Positions 16,607 to 26,730 are shown, counted from the stretch's first letter. The stretch is DNA of 64,000 nt from Epidermidibacterium keratini (GCF_009834025.1 NZ_CP047156.1:1426001-1490000); one strand, 5' to 3'. The notes: generated by a model from the letters alone, not told the origin. A program made the numbers and translations.

Positions 16607-17359
16607 TTAGCCGCGCAGCACGGCTTGACAGATGGCCAGTCCCTCGGTGGCCCCGGCCGACAACGCCTGGCAGCTGTAGACGATCCACTGGCGCACGCCG
16701 TCCGGCGTACCGCTCGAGTACGCCGCTATCGCCCGCTGGTAGGCGCGCTCGTCCTCGGCGTACCCGACCTCGGGTACGGCGAGCGACTTGGGGTCGACAC
16801 CGGCGTTGACCATCACGATGCGCGCGGCGGCGCGGGCCACGACTCCGTTCATCTGGGCGAAGGGCTCCAGCGCCAGGATCTCGGCGTGCACGATCGCGGC
16901 GACGACGGCTCCGGGCACGCCGCGATCGCGCGGGGTCTGCAGCGTCTGCACGAGCTGCTGCAGCCGGCCGGAGATGCGCGGGTCGGCGGTCGGGCGACCA
17001 AGGTCATCGCTGCCTGCGATACCGGTCGCGGCCTGCAGGTGGAGGGCCGCGAGCGCCTGCAGCGGCGCGTTGTCCCAGGTGTCGGCGATCTTGCCGATCG
17101 CACCAGCCACGCGAAGCGCGCCGGTGACCACGGGATCCTCGAACTGGCCGGAGCGCACCGCCTCCAGCTGGTACGCCGAACCTTCCAGCGCGGCCGACGC
17201 GCGGGCGCCACGCAGCAGCGACTCGGCGCTGACCTCCGCCGACTTCTTGCGCAGGATGCGATGGCCGAGGAGGCGGTCGACATCGGCGCGGGCCGCCGTG
17301 GCGGCGTCGGCGACACCCGGCAGGGACATCAGGGGAAGGAGAGGATCGGCACTGGGCAC
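16607..17359 (-). CDS. Fic-domain-like protein with degenerate active site
   Basis: The 250-residue protein has a Fic-like core. The region LEPFAQMNGVVARAAARIVM aligns with the Fic motif HPFxDGNGRxxR but lacks the catalytic His (Glu instead) and has QMNGVVAR for DGNGRxxR. ARASAALEGSAYQLEAV near residue 70 resembles the alpha-inh/N-terminal Fic region. AMPylation activity is therefore unlikely; a structural or binding role is more likely. I start it at GTG 17359, where TAGGGT lies 7 nt upstream (leaderless), rather than TTG 17398. It is divergent from the FKBP gene. Confidence 0.65.
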   Translation of the reverse strand: MPSADPLLPLMSLPGVADAATAARADVDRLLGHRILRKKSAEVSAESLLRGARASAALEGSAYQLEAVRSGQFEDPVVTGALRVAGAIGKIADTWDNAPLQALAALHLQAATGIAGSDDLGRPTADPRISGRLQQLVQTLQTPRDRGVPGAVVAAIVHAEILALEPFAQMNGVVARAAARIVMVNAGVDPKSLAVPEVGYAEDERAYQRAIAAYSSGTPDGVRQWIVYSCQALSAGATEGLAICQAVLRG

Positions 17360-17418
17360 GACGTACACCCTATTTTGGCGGTGAGCGGGCCTCGTCAACG
17401 GGCGGTAGCGTGGGCCAT
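17360..17418. promoter_or_regulatory. Divergent leaderless promoters of Fic-like and FKBP genes
   Basis: On the forward strand TAGCGT (17406-17411) is followed by 7 nt and ATG 17419. On the reverse strand TAGGGT (17372-17367) is followed by 7 nt and GTG 17359. Both match the leaderless pattern of this window. Confidence 0.55.
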
Positions 17419-17799
17419 ATGACCGATACCAACAGCAAGCCAGAGTTCGAGATCCCTAACGACGCCCCGCCGACCGACCTGGTCATCGAGGACATCGTGG
17501 AGGGCACCGGCCCCGAGGCGCAGGCCGGGCAGAACATCAGCGCCCACTACGTCGGCAAGGCCTGGTCTAACGGCCAGCAGTTCGACGCGAGCTGGGACCG
17601 CGGACAGCCGCTGCAGTTCCCGCTCGGTGCCGGCCGCGTCATCCAGGGCTGGGACCAGGGCATCGTCGGGATGAAGGTCGGCGGTCGCCGCAAGATCACC
17701 ATCCCGCCGCAGCTCGGCTACGGCGAGCGCGGCGCGCCCGGCGCGATCGCCCCCAACGAGACGCTCGTCTTCGTGGTCGACCTCGTCACCGCGGGCTAG
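17419..17799 (+). CDS. FKBP-type peptidyl-prolyl cis-trans isomerase
   Basis: A 126-residue single FKBP domain with no signal peptide. Visible conserved residues are SAHYVGKAW, FDASWDRGQPLQF, GRVIQGWDQGIVGMKVGG, RRKITIPPQLGYGERGA and ETLVFVVDLV. Rotamase and FK506-pocket residues are present, including FDAS, VIQGW and YG. It acts in the cytoplasm on proline bonds during folding. The start is ATG 17419 with TAGCGT 7 nt upstream; GTG 17410 would overlap that box. Confidence 0.95.
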   Translation: MTDTNSKPEFEIPNDAPPTDLVIEDIVEGTGPEAQAGQNISAHYVGKAWSNGQQFDASWDRGQPLQFPLGAGRVIQGWDQGIVGMKVGGRRKITIPPQLGYGERGAPGAIAPNETLVFVVDLVTAG

Positions 17800-17815
17800 C
17801 TTCCGTAGTACACCC

Positions 17816-17862
17816 ACCTGCGGTGGTCCCTAAAGCGCTAAGCGCTCGGGACCACCGCAGGT
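17816..17862. terminator. 47-bp CTGCGG-type palindrome after the FKBP gene
   Basis: ACCTGCGGTGGTCCC (17816-17830) pairs perfectly with GGGACCACCGCAGGT (17848-17862). It follows the FKBP stop by 16 bp. Outer CCTGCGG/CCGCAGG ends are shared with palindromes at 26641, 28717, 36595, 44222 and 61086. Confidence 0.7.
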
Positions 17863-17911
17863 CTATTTTGGCTGCATCAGCAAGAACGCATCTATATATG
17901 CGACTTTGACA

Positions 17912-18901
17912 ATGAGTTGTTGGCGCACGCACCCTCGTGTGGTGCCTCTTCCCCGTCCTCAAGCAGTACGCCGCACCGCGCTGGCAGCAGCCCTCGCCCT
18001 CGCTCCGCTCGCTCTGGTCTCATGCGCGACGGCGCCGAGCGGTTCAGGATCGGGCAGGCCCGCGGTCGTCGTCGGCTTCTACCCTCAGCAGTTCCTCGTC
18101 GAGCAGATCGCTGGTGACCGCGTCGAGCTGGCCAGCCTCGCTAAGCCGGGTGCCGAGCCGCATGACATGGAGCTCTCCCCCCAGGCCGTCGTCGCGCTGG
18201 AGGAAGCAGACCTCATCGTCTACCAGCACGGTCTGCAGCCCGCCGTCGACGACGCGGTCGAGGACGAGGCACCCGCACACCGATTAGACCTGCTCGAGAC
18301 CGTCCCCACGCTGATCGAAGGCGGGGACGACGGACACGACCACGGGGCAGAGGAAAGCGGTGACGACCACGCGGCTCATGCCGACCATGAGGTCGATCCG
18401 CACATCTGGCTCGACCTGCCCAATATGGCGGCGATGGGCCAGGCCATTGCCGACCGGCTCGCTGAGATCGACCCGCCCAACGCCGCGACGTACCAGCAGA
18501 ACGCCGTCGAGCTGACCGCACAGCTCACGGATCTGGACACCGAGTTTGCTGCCGAGCTCGCGACGTGCCAGCGGCATGAGTTCGTCACCACCCACACCGC
18601 CTTCGGATACCTGGCAGCGGCGTACGGCCTCGAGCAGGTCAGCCTCACCGGGCTGTCGCCGGACGAGCAGCCCTCAGCTAACCGGCTGTACGAGGCGATG
18701 CAGTACGCCGACGAGCATGAGGTCACCACCATCTTTTACGAAACCGACGGCGATCCCGGTTATGCACTGACGATCGCCGATGAGGTCGGCGCCGCGACCG
18801 AGATGCTCTCGCCACTGGAGGTCGCACCCGCGAGCGGCGACTATCTCACCGAGATGGCGGCCAATGTGCAGAAGCTGCGAAACGCGCTCGGCTGCCAGTA
18901 G
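17912..18901 (+). CDS. Zinc/manganese ABC transporter substrate-binding lipoprotein (ZnuA-like)
   Basis: The roughly 329-residue protein has a lipoprotein signal with lipobox LVSC (about residue 38), then the cluster A-I solute-binding fold: AVVVGFYPQQFLVEQIAGD, AEPHDMELSPQ (metal His), DPHIWLDLPNM (metal His) and HTAFGYLAAAYGLEQ (metal His), with an Asp/Glu near FYETDGDPG. A His/Asp-rich loop DGHDHGAEESGDDHAAHADH at about 145-165 is typical of zinc-binding members. No permease or ATPase genes adjoin, so it is an orphan in this window. Start uncertain: ATG 17912, TTG 17906 or a later GTG. Confidence 0.88.
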   Translation: MSCWRTHPRVVPLPRPQAVRRTALAAALALAPLALVSCATAPSGSGSGRPAVVVGFYPQQFLVEQIAGDRVELASLAKPGAEPHDMELSPQAVVALEEADLIVYQHGLQPAVDDAVEDEAPAHRLDLLETVPTLIEGGDDGHDHGAEESGDDHAAHADHEVDPHIWLDLPNMAAMGQAIADRLAEIDPPNAATYQQNAVELTAQLTDLDTEFAAELATCQRHEFVTTHTAFGYLAAAYGLEQVSLTGLSPDEQPSANRLYEAMQYADEHEVTTIFYETDGDPGYALTIADEVGAATEMLSPLEVAPASGDYLTEMAANVQKLRNALGCQ

Positions 18902-18904
18902 CCG

Positions 18905-18921
18905 TTCTGCCGACAGCAGAA
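18905..18921. promoter_or_regulatory. TTCTGC-N5-GCAGAA operator upstream of XRE regulator
   Basis: A perfect dyad TTCTGC-CGACA-GCAGAA begins 4 bp after the lipoprotein stop and ends 39 bp before the XRE gene start, just upstream of its probable -35. The same half-sites with the same spacing occur upstream of the clpP pair (21869-21885). ClgR (GCGAAC-type half-sites, N5) and PopR (TTCTGC half-sites) are the known relatives controlling clp genes. Confidence 0.7.
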
Positions 18922-18960
18922 TTTGCCTTGCTGCCGCTGGCCCGCGCTTAGCCTTACGCC

Positions 18961-19278
18961 ATGGCCGACAACGTCGTACCCTTCGCCCGTCCCAAGCCGC
19001 GCATGCCCGAGCGCACCCGACGGGCACCACTGTTACGCGAGGCGCTCGGCGAGGTGCTGCGCGAAGAACGCCACCGCCAAGCCCGCACGCTCAAAGACGT
19101 CGCCAAGGACGCGGGAGTATCGACGCCCTACCTCTCGGAGATCGAGCGCGGGCGCAAGGAGCCGTCCTCGGAGTGCATCGCGGCGGTCGGCGACGCACTC
19201 GGTCTGCGGCTCGTCGACGTCGTCTCGCGGGTGGAACGGCGGCTTGGCGGCTACGACGCCGTACTGCTCGCCGCCTGA
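18961..19278 (+). CDS. XRE-family regulator, ClgR/PopR-like
   Basis: The 105-residue protein has an HTH_XRE domain at about residues 23-85: LREALGEVLREERHRQARTL, KDVAKDAGVSTPYLSEIERG and RKEPSSECIAAVGDALGLRL. The STPYLSEIERGRKEPSSE recognition segment is the hallmark of ClgR-like activators of clp protease genes. A basic N-terminal extension of about 22 residues precedes it. TAGCCT lies 6 nt before ATG, so the mRNA is probably leaderless. A clpP pair lies 1.7 kb downstream on the other strand with a matching operator, so this protein probably activates both itself and clpP. Confidence 0.88.
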   Translation: MADNVVPFARPKPRMPERTRRAPLLREALGEVLREERHRQARTLKDVAKDAGVSTPYLSEIERGRKEPSSECIAAVGDALGLRLVDVVSRVERRLGGYDAVLLAA

Positions 19279-19303
19279 CGCGTCGCGACCCCGGCCACCC
19301 TGT

Positions 19304-19374
19304 GCAAAATCGCACCCCTAGCGGGCTGCCTCGTCGACATGCGCCGAGGTAGCCACGTACGGGTGCGATTTTGC
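19304..19374. terminator. Two-stem palindrome GCAAAATCGCACCC...GGGTGCGATTTTGC
   Basis: Perfect 14-bp arms at 19304-19317 and 19361-19374 enclose a second stem, GGCTGCCTCG/CGAGGTAGCC. It separates the convergent XRE and aminotransferase genes. A near-identical element with the same arms lies at 47883-47953. Confidence 0.65.
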
Positions 19375-19387
19375 GCGCCTCGGGCGG

Positions 19388-20575
19388 CTAGAGGACCGCG
19401 GCGATCGCGTCGATGACGGCCGGCAGGTTGCGCTGGTTGAGCGCCGCGACGCAGATGCGGCCCGAGTCCAGGCCGTAGATGCCGTAGTCCTCGCGCAGCC
19501 GCTGCATCTGCTCGGCCGACAGCCCGGAATAGCTGAACATCCCATTCTGGTCGGTGATGTAGGCCAGATCGGCGTCCGGCTTGGCGGCCTCGAGTCCCTC
19601 GCGCAGCGCGGTGCGCATGGCCTTGATCCGGTCGCGCATGGCGGCGAGCTCACCTTCCCACTGCTCGCGCAGCTGCGGGTCGGCGAGCACCATCGAGACC
19701 GCGGTCGCGCCGTGCGTCGGCGGGTTGGAGTACGTCGTCCGCACGATGATCTTCAGCTGGCTCAGCAGCCGCGCGGCCTCGTCGGCGTCGGTGCAGACCA
19801 CGCTCAGCGCGCCAATCCGCTCGCCGTAGAGGCTGAACGTCTTGGAAAACGACGTGGTCACAAACGTGGTGACTCCGGCCTCGGCGAACTTGCGCACCAC
19901 GGCGCCGTCCTCCGCGATCCCGTTGGCGAAGCCCTGGTAGGCCATGTCCAGCAGCGGGATCAAGCCACGCTCTTTGACGACCGCGAGTACGTCGTCCCAC
20001 TGGGCAGGCGTGAGGTCATAGCCGGTGGGGTTGTGGCAGCACGCGTGCAGGACGACGATCGTGCCCTCGGGCGCGGCGCGCAGCGCATCGAGCATGCCGG
20101 GGGCATCGATGCTTTTTTCCTGTGCGTTGTAGTAGGGGTAGGTCTGCACGTCGAACCCGGCACGGGCAAAGAGTGCACGGTGGTTTTCCCAGCTGGGATC
20201 GGAAATCAGCACGGTTGCGTTGGGGCGCAGCTGATGCAGGAAGTCGGCCGCGACCTTCAGCGCGCCGGTGCCACCGAGTGCCTGGACAACCGCGACGCGA
20301 TCACGCGGCACGCTGTCACCGAAGACCAGCTCGGCCACCGCGTCGTCGTACGCCTTCAGGCCGTCGATCGGCAGGTAACCGTAGGGCTTGCCTGCGGCGG
20401 TGATCGCCGCATCGGCGGCCTTTACGCACTCCAGCAACGGAACTTTGCCCGACTCGTCGTAGTACACCCCGACGCCGAGGTTGACCTTGGTGTCTCGATC
20501 GTCGGCGTTAAAGGCTTCGGTCAAGCCGAGGATCGGGTCGCGAGGGGCACGTTCGAGGTCAGACAGCAGGCTCAT
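19388..20575 (-). CDS. Aspartate/aromatic amino acid aminotransferase (class I, AspC/TyrB type)
   Basis: The 395-residue PLP enzyme has SFSKTFSLYGERIGAL around residues 243-258, with the PLP-binding Lys in SFSK. Other marks are NPTGYDLTPAQW (PLP contacts) and an Asp in DMAYQGFA, and Arg near the C terminus (GRICVAALN) binds the substrate carboxylate. Opening VNLGVGVYYDESGKVPLL is typical of the Ialpha (enteric/eukaryotic) subgroup, which is less common in actinobacteria than the Igamma type. It transfers amino groups between aspartate or aromatic amino acids and 2-oxoglutarate in the cytoplasm. It lies alone between the XRE gene and clpP. Confidence 0.92.
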   Translation of the reverse strand: MSLLSDLERAPRDPILGLTEAFNADDRDTKVNLGVGVYYDESGKVPLLECVKAADAAITAAGKPYGYLPIDGLKAYDDAVAELVFGDSVPRDRVAVVQALGGTGALKVAADFLHQLRPNATVLISDPSWENHRALFARAGFDVQTYPYYNAQEKSIDAPGMLDALRAAPEGTIVVLHACCHNPTGYDLTPAQWDDVLAVVKERGLIPLLDMAYQGFANGIAEDGAVVRKFAEAGVTTFVTTSFSKTFSLYGERIGALSVVCTDADEAARLLSQLKIIVRTTYSNPPTHGATAVSMVLADPQLREQWEGELAAMRDRIKAMRTALREGLEAAKPDADLAYITDQNGMFSYSGLSAEQMQRLREDYGIYGLDSGRICVAALNQRNLPAVIDAIAAVL

Positions 20576-20636
20576 GTCTTCTATCCTCGCACCCGCGCAG
20601 CACCCGCCCCAACCGGGTTTCGGTCCGCGAGACGGC

Positions 20637-21230
20637 TCAGGTGGGCATCTGCCTGATCACCCGATCAGCGAGCCCATAGGCGACAGCTGCCTCGGCATCA
20701 AAGATGCGATCGCGGTCGGTGTCGACACGTAGCTGGTCGAGGCTTTGCCCGGTATGCCGCGCCAGCACCGACTCCAGCTGCGAGCGCACGCGGGAGATCT
20801 CGTCGGCCTGCAGGATCAGGTCAGCGAGCGACCCGCGGCCTTCGCCGGAGGGTTGGTGCAGAACGACCCGCGAGTGCTCCAGCACGTTGCGTTTACCGTC
20901 GGCGCCGGCCGCGAGCAGCAGCGCTGCTGTGGATGCCGCCTGCCCCAGGCAAAACGTCGACACATCCGGCCGCACGAACTGCATGGTGTCGTAGATCGCC
21001 ATCACCGAAGTGACCGATCCGCCGGGTGAGTTGATGTAGAGGTGGACGTCGAGCTCGGCCGACTCCGACGCCAGGTGCACGAGCTGGGCCATGACCACGT
21101 TGGCGACACCGTCGTCGATCTCGGTGCCGATGAAGATGACCCGCTCGGACAGCAGACGGCTATAGATGTCGACCGACCGCTCGCCTCCAGCGACCCGCTC
21201 GACGACGTTGGGTACGAGGTACTGGGCCAT
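20637..21230 (-). CDS. clpP: ATP-dependent Clp protease proteolytic subunit (second of pair)
   Basis: The 197-residue ClpP protein has [20 protein letters not shown], catalytic Ser in [14 protein letters not shown] (about residue 95), catalytic His in [13 protein letters not shown] and an Asp in the [18 protein letters not shown] region. The start ATG 21230 shares a base with the stop of the upstream clpP (TGATG). No propeptide is obvious. The pair is not next to tig or clpX, so it is likely an accessory set comparable to Streptomyces clpP3P4 rather than the housekeeping clpP1P2. Confidence 0.92.
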   Translation of the reverse strand: MAQYLVPNVVERVAGGERSVDIYSRLLSERVIFIGTEIDDGVANVVMAQLVHLASESAELDVHLYINSPGGSVTSVMAIYDTMQFVRPDVSTFCLGQAASTAALLLAAGADGKRNVLEHSRVVLHQPSGEGRGSLADLILQADEISRVRSQLESVLARHTGQSLDQLRVDTDRDRIFDAEAAVAYGLADRVIRQMPT

Positions 21231-21829
21231 CACGCACCGACCTTCTGCCGTAGCCGCAGCACATCTGCGAACGAGTCAAGAATGTGGTCGACGATCCCGA
21301 AGTCCCGAGCCTCCTGCGCGTTGAACCAGCGATCCCGGTCGGCCTCGCGCTCGATCACGCTGCGCGGTTGCCCGGTCTTCTCGGCGAGCAGGTCGTAGAT
21401 CTGGTCGCGAGTGTCACGCAGGTTGGCGGCCTGGATCTCGATATCCGGTGCCACGCCGCCGATCCCGGCCGAACCCTGATGCATCATGATCCGCGAGTGC
21501 GGCAGCGCATACCGCTTCCCCGGAGCACCGACGGTCAGCAGGATCTGACCCATCGAGTACGCCGAACCCAGCGCAACGGTCGAGACCTCGTTAGGAATCA
21601 GGCTCATCGTGTCGTAGATGCCGAGCCCTGCGGTGACCGAGCCGCCCGGTGAGTTGATCAGCAGGGTGATGTCGCGTTCGGGATCGTCTGCTGCGAGCAG
21701 CATCAGCTGCGCGCACACTCGGTTTGCCGACTCGTCGGTGACCTCTTCACCGAGCAGTACGACGCGCCGGGCCATCAGCCCGTTGGCAAGCTGGTTTCCC
21801 AGCAGGTCTGGGATCTTCTCTTCACTCAT
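21230..21829 (-). CDS. clpP: ATP-dependent Clp protease proteolytic subunit (first of pair)
   Basis: The 199-residue protein starts [20 protein letters not shown]. Conserved parts are [20 protein letters not shown], catalytic Ser in [14 protein letters not shown], catalytic His in [12 protein letters not shown] and [20 protein letters not shown]. The Ser loop GSAYSMGQ differs from the usual GQAASMGA, marking it as a divergent paralogue. ATG 21829 is chosen; an open extension upstream lacks family similarity. An ATCTGC-N5-GCAGAA dyad lies 40-56 bp upstream of the start, matching the XRE gene operator. ClpP rings degrade proteins delivered by ClpX or ClpC. Confidence 0.93.
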   Translation of the reverse strand: MSEEKIPDLLGNQLANGLMARRVVLLGEEVTDESANRVCAQLMLLAADDPERDITLLINSPGGSVTAGLGIYDTMSLIPNEVSTVALGSAYSMGQILLTVGAPGKRYALPHSRIMMHQGSAGIGGVAPDIEIQAANLRDTRDQIYDLLAEKTGQPRSVIEREADRDRWFNAQEARDFGIVDHILDSFADVLRLRQKVGA

Positions 21830-21868
21830 GTCCTTATCGTGCGCGGCCGATCCGCCGTCCGCCGCACA

Positions 21869-21885
21869 ATCTGCTACCGGCAGAA
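21869..21885. promoter_or_regulatory. ATCTGC-N5-GCAGAA operator upstream of clpP pair
   Basis: Eleven of twelve half-site bases match the dyad at 18905-18921 with identical 5-nt spacing. Position relative to the leftward clpP start (40-56 bp upstream) suits an activator of the ClgR type. Confidence 0.7.
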
Positions 21886-21897
21886 GGAGCGCTCTTG

Positions 21898-21991
21898 GTG
21901 GTTGAGCCCTTCGACAGTGGTGCTCGTCCCTCGCACCCATTCGGTGGCCCCGCAACGAGGGAGCGCTAGCGACCGAGTGTCCGTCGAAACC
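21898..21991. repeat. Degenerate copy of the dispersed TCGAC-bounded repeat
   Basis: The right half, GAGGGAGCGCTAGCGACCGA then GTCGAAACC, is the reverse complement of the conserved core of the element at 13299-13386. It fills most of the gap between the divergent clpP promoter and the WYL gene end. Confidence 0.55.
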
Positions 21992-22012
21992 ACTTCCCAG
22001 CCATACAAGCAA

Positions 22013-22972
22013 TCACGCGTCGTACACCGCGAGCGCCTCGCGCGCGATCCGCACCATCTCCGCGCGCAGCTCGGGTGGCTCCAGTGCCTCGACCCACGAA
22101 CCGAACCCGAGCAGTACGCCGACCACCCCGCGCACCTCACCCACTCGCGCACGAATGAGCGAGCGGTCATCGGATTCGTGCTCGACCTCCGGCGTGCCTA
22201 CCGATGTAATTCGCAGTGAGCGCAGGGCAAGTTCGACATGCTGGCGCTCGATGCGCAGCACGATGTCAGTGGTCGCACGGGCGTTCCAGCCAGCCCTCAG
22301 CTCCTTCCACAGCGCGCGCAGGTCAAGATCTGCCGGTCGCTTCGCTGTCTCGGCAAGCACGCGGGCGGTGCGGATGCGGCTCACCCGATAGGTGTGCGGC
22401 GTACCTCGATGCGCCGCGACGAGATACCAGGTGCCGCCGGCGAGCACGAGGCCCCACGGGTCGACTGTCCGCCGCCCGCCATGTCCGGACGACAGCGCGC
22501 GGTAGTCAATCCGCAGCCGCAGATCGCGCTGCACCGCATCGAAGGCCGTGCCGAGCGCGTCCGGATGGCGGACCGCGCCGCCCCAGCCGCCGGGGTCGAT
22601 CACGATGCGATCCATCAGATGTCCGGCCCGCTGGGCGTGGTCATCGGGCAGTCCCGAGGCGATGCGCCGCGCCGCTCGAGCAAACGCCTCGTCCATGCCG
22701 AGCGCATCAGCCACGCCGGCTCCACCCAGCAGCAGCGCCGTCGACTCCTCGGCGCTCAGCTCCTCAGCCTCAGGGCGGTAGCCCGGCAGCAGCTCGTAGC
22801 CACCGCGCCGCCCACGTTCGGCGTACACCGGCACGCCCATCGCCGACAGCGCCTCGATATCGCGCGCGATCGTGCGCGGCGTGACCTCGAGGCGGCTGGC
22901 GAGCTCGGTCGCGCTCATCCGGCCGCGCCGACGCAGCAGGTCGGCGAGCAGCAGGAGTCGGTCTGCGCGCAT
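22013..22972 (-). CDS. WYL-domain HTH transcriptional regulator (DeoR/YafY type)
   Basis: The 319-residue protein has an N-terminal winged HTH (RLLLLADLLRRRGRMSATEL, ASRLEVTPRTIARDIEALSA; residues 4-50). A WYL domain at about 135-230 contains the DPWGLVLAGGTWYLVAAHRG signature and TYRVSRI, and a C-terminal WCX-like domain follows. Such proteins bind small ligands or nucleic acid through the WYL domain. ATG 22972 is chosen; upstream codons carry no similarity. It is divergent from a DinB-like gene with a small dyad in the shared promoter, so it probably controls that gene. Confidence 0.9.
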   Translation of the reverse strand: MRADRLLLLADLLRRRGRMSATELASRLEVTPRTIARDIEALSAMGVPVYAERGRRGGYELLPGYRPEAEELSAEESTALLLGGAGVADALGMDEAFARAARRIASGLPDDHAQRAGHLMDRIVIDPGGWGGAVRHPDALGTAFDAVQRDLRLRIDYRALSSGHGGRRTVDPWGLVLAGGTWYLVAAHRGTPHTYRVSRIRTARVLAETAKRPADLDLRALWKELRAGWNARATTDIVLRIERQHVELALRSLRITSVGTPEVEHESDDRSLIRARVGEVRGVVGVLLGFGSWVEALEPPELRAEMVRIAREALAVYDA

Positions 22973-22975
22973 CTC

Positions 22976-23006
22976 TTGATCATTCCGTAGATATCGGACA
23001 ATAGAT
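22976..23006. promoter_or_regulatory. Shared WYL/DinB promoter with TCCG-N7-CGGA dyad
   Basis: A TCCG-TAGATAT-CGGA dyad at 22984-22998 lies between TTGATC (22976-22981) and ACAATA (22998-23003), a possible -35/-10 pair with 16-nt spacing for the rightward gene. An operator in the spacer would fit repression by the WYL protein. Confidence 0.45.
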
Positions 23007-23067
23007 GTCAGGTTTTCGGTTCGATCCTCAATGTGCAAGTCACCCAACCCGCACGGAAGGACCTCCG

Positions 23068-23640
23068 ATGAACCTCCCCGACCTCCGCCCTCAGCTCGCT
23101 GCCTCCCAGGAATGGATCGCGGCCCTGATCGACGGCGTATCGCCGGACCAGCTGAGCTCCCAGACGCCCTGCGCCGAGTACGACGTACGCGGGCTGATTG
23201 AGCACCTGCTCGCCGTTGAACTGCGCGTGCAGCGGATTGGCGAGTCCGGTGACATCGGTGACGCGCCGTCCGAACTCCCGCTGCCGGAGGGCGATCTTGC
23301 CGCGGCCTTCCGCTCAGCTGCCGCCGACGCCGCTGCTGCGTGGCGCGACGATGAGCGGTTGACCGCGACCGTGACCCCACCGTTCGGCACCATGCCTGGT
23401 GCCGCTGCGCTCGGCGGTTACATCAGCGAACACGTCACCCATGGCTGGGATCTGGCCACCGCGACCGGCCAGAACGCCGAGGCCGATCCGGCTCTCGCGG
23501 CCGTGGCGATGGGGGCGATGGAGAAGGCGCTACCGGACGGTCCGCGTGAGGGTCTCCCGTTTGCCCCGGCGGTCGAGCCGGCCGCCGATGCCGGACCGAC
23601 CGAGCGACTGGCCAACTGGACCGGCCGCCGCTCTCGCTAG
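23068..23640 (+). CDS. DinB-like TIGR03086-family metal-binding protein
   Basis: This 190-residue protein of the mycothiol-dependent maleylpyruvate isomerase N-terminal/DinB four-helix superfamily has SQTPCAEYDVRGLIEHLLAV (first metal His) and the second His pair in YISEHVTHGWDLATATGQ. The start is ATG 23068 with GGAAGGA 10 nt upstream. Members are often predicted mycothiol-dependent transferases; the substrate is unknown. It is divergent from, and likely controlled by, the WYL regulator. Confidence 0.88.
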   Translation: MNLPDLRPQLAASQEWIAALIDGVSPDQLSSQTPCAEYDVRGLIEHLLAVELRVQRIGESGDIGDAPSELPLPEGDLAAAFRSAAADAAAAWRDDERLTATVTPPFGTMPGAAALGGYISEHVTHGWDLATATGQNAEADPALAAVAMGAMEKALPDGPREGLPFAPAVEPAADAGPTERLANWTGRRSR

Positions 23641-23643
23641 GGC

Positions 23644-24477
23644 CTAGCGGTCGCGCTCGAGAGCGGTCACTTGGGCGCGGAGAGCACGCACCTCCTCCAG
23701 GAGCAGGTCCTGGCTTGAGGCGGTCGCGATCGCCTCGGGATGGCTCCCCGGCTCTTCCGCGGACTCGGGGTCCTCCGGCGTACTCTCCGCGCCCTTGTGC
23801 AGGTTTTGCATCGTGTCGACGATGACCGCGATGAAGAGGTTGAGCATGGTGAAGGCCGAGGCGAGGATGAATGGCACGAAAAACAGCCACGCGTAGGGGT
23901 GCTCTTCCATCACCGGTCGCACGATGCCCATCGACCAGCTCTCCAGGGTCATGATCTGGAAGAGCGTGTAGAGCGAGCGGCCGATGTTGCCAAACCACTG
24001 CGGGAAGCCCGCGGCAAACAGCGTCGTCGCCATCGCGGCGGCGATGTAGAACAGCAGCGCCATCAGCGCGGCGATGGCGCTGATTCCCGGTAGTGACTTC
24101 AGCAGTGCCTCGACGACAAACCGCAGTCGCGGCAGTCGTTCGACCAGCCGCACGAGACGCAGGATGCGCAACGCACGGAGTACGGCGAACGGACCCGAGG
24201 CGGGAACCAGCGCAATGCCGATGATGATGAAGTCGAAGACGTTCCAACCGTCGCGGAAGAACCGCCAGCCATAGGCATACAGCTTCGCAAGAATCTCAAC
24301 GACGAAGATCGTGATCGCCGCGTAGTCGAGGATTCGCAGGGTCTGCCCGAAGTTCTGGCGCATCCACGGCGAGGTCTCCAGGCCGATAGTGATGCCGTTG
24401 AAAATGATCACGGCCAGCACAAACCGTTGCACCGGCTGCGACTCGACCCAGCGGCCCACGCGCTCACGAGAGTTCAT
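23644..24477 (-). CDS. Bacterial voltage-gated sodium channel (NaChBac/NavBac family)
   Basis: The 277-residue protein has six transmembrane segments. S4 carries regularly spaced Arg in RALRILRLVRLVERLPRLRF (about residues 99-118). The pore loop TLESWSMGIV (about residue 179) matches the NavBac sodium selectivity filter with the field-strength Glu. S6 is FTMLNLFIAVIVDTMQNL, and a C-terminal region LLLEEVRALRAQVTALERD fits the four-helix coiled-coil neck. It is a single-domain subunit expected to form a homotetramer. ATG 24477 is chosen over an upstream ATG with no ribosome site. It ends 3 bp from the convergent DinB-like gene. Confidence 0.93.
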   Translation of the reverse strand: MNSRERVGRWVESQPVQRFVLAVIIFNGITIGLETSPWMRQNFGQTLRILDYAAITIFVVEILAKLYAYGWRFFRDGWNVFDFIIIGIALVPASGPFAVLRALRILRLVRLVERLPRLRFVVEALLKSLPGISAIAALMALLFYIAAAMATTLFAAGFPQWFGNIGRSLYTLFQIMTLESWSMGIVRPVMEEHPYAWLFFVPFILASAFTMLNLFIAVIVDTMQNLHKGAESTPEDPESAEEPGSHPEAIATASSQDLLLEEVRALRAQVTALERDR

Positions 24478-24623
24478 GGAAGCATTTTCCGCAGGTCGTG
24501 CCGACGACCTGCACATGGGCTCCCACTGGTTCAGCGAGGTCAAGCGGGGATAGGTTTGGACACAAGGCGGGCCAGCAACGCCCGCGGACACGTCAGCGAG
24601 CACTAACGACTTGCGGAGGCACC

Positions 24624-26579
<1,956 letters not shown>

Positions 26580-26630
26580 CCCCGAAGCGCCCGGCGTACG
26601 CCAGCCACCCTCGACGTACGCCGGCCACCT

Positions 26631-26730
26631 CGGCTAGACGACCTGCGGTGCGTTTCACCCCGCTATCGCGCCAAGAGCGGGGTGAAACGCACCGCGCGTC
26701 GTGGGGGCTGTGGATAACCGACCGCGGCAC
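26631..26730. repeat. 100-bp repeat, copy 1: palindrome plus DnaA-box-like site
   Basis: Identical over 100 bp to 28706-28805. It contains a 20-bp-arm palindrome at 26645-26695 (left arm GCGGTGCGTTTCACCCCGCT) and, 14 bp later, TGTGGATAA (26709-26717), the complement of the DnaA box TTATCCACA. It lies between the convergent acs and beta-lactamase-like genes and may terminate both. Confidence 0.85.
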
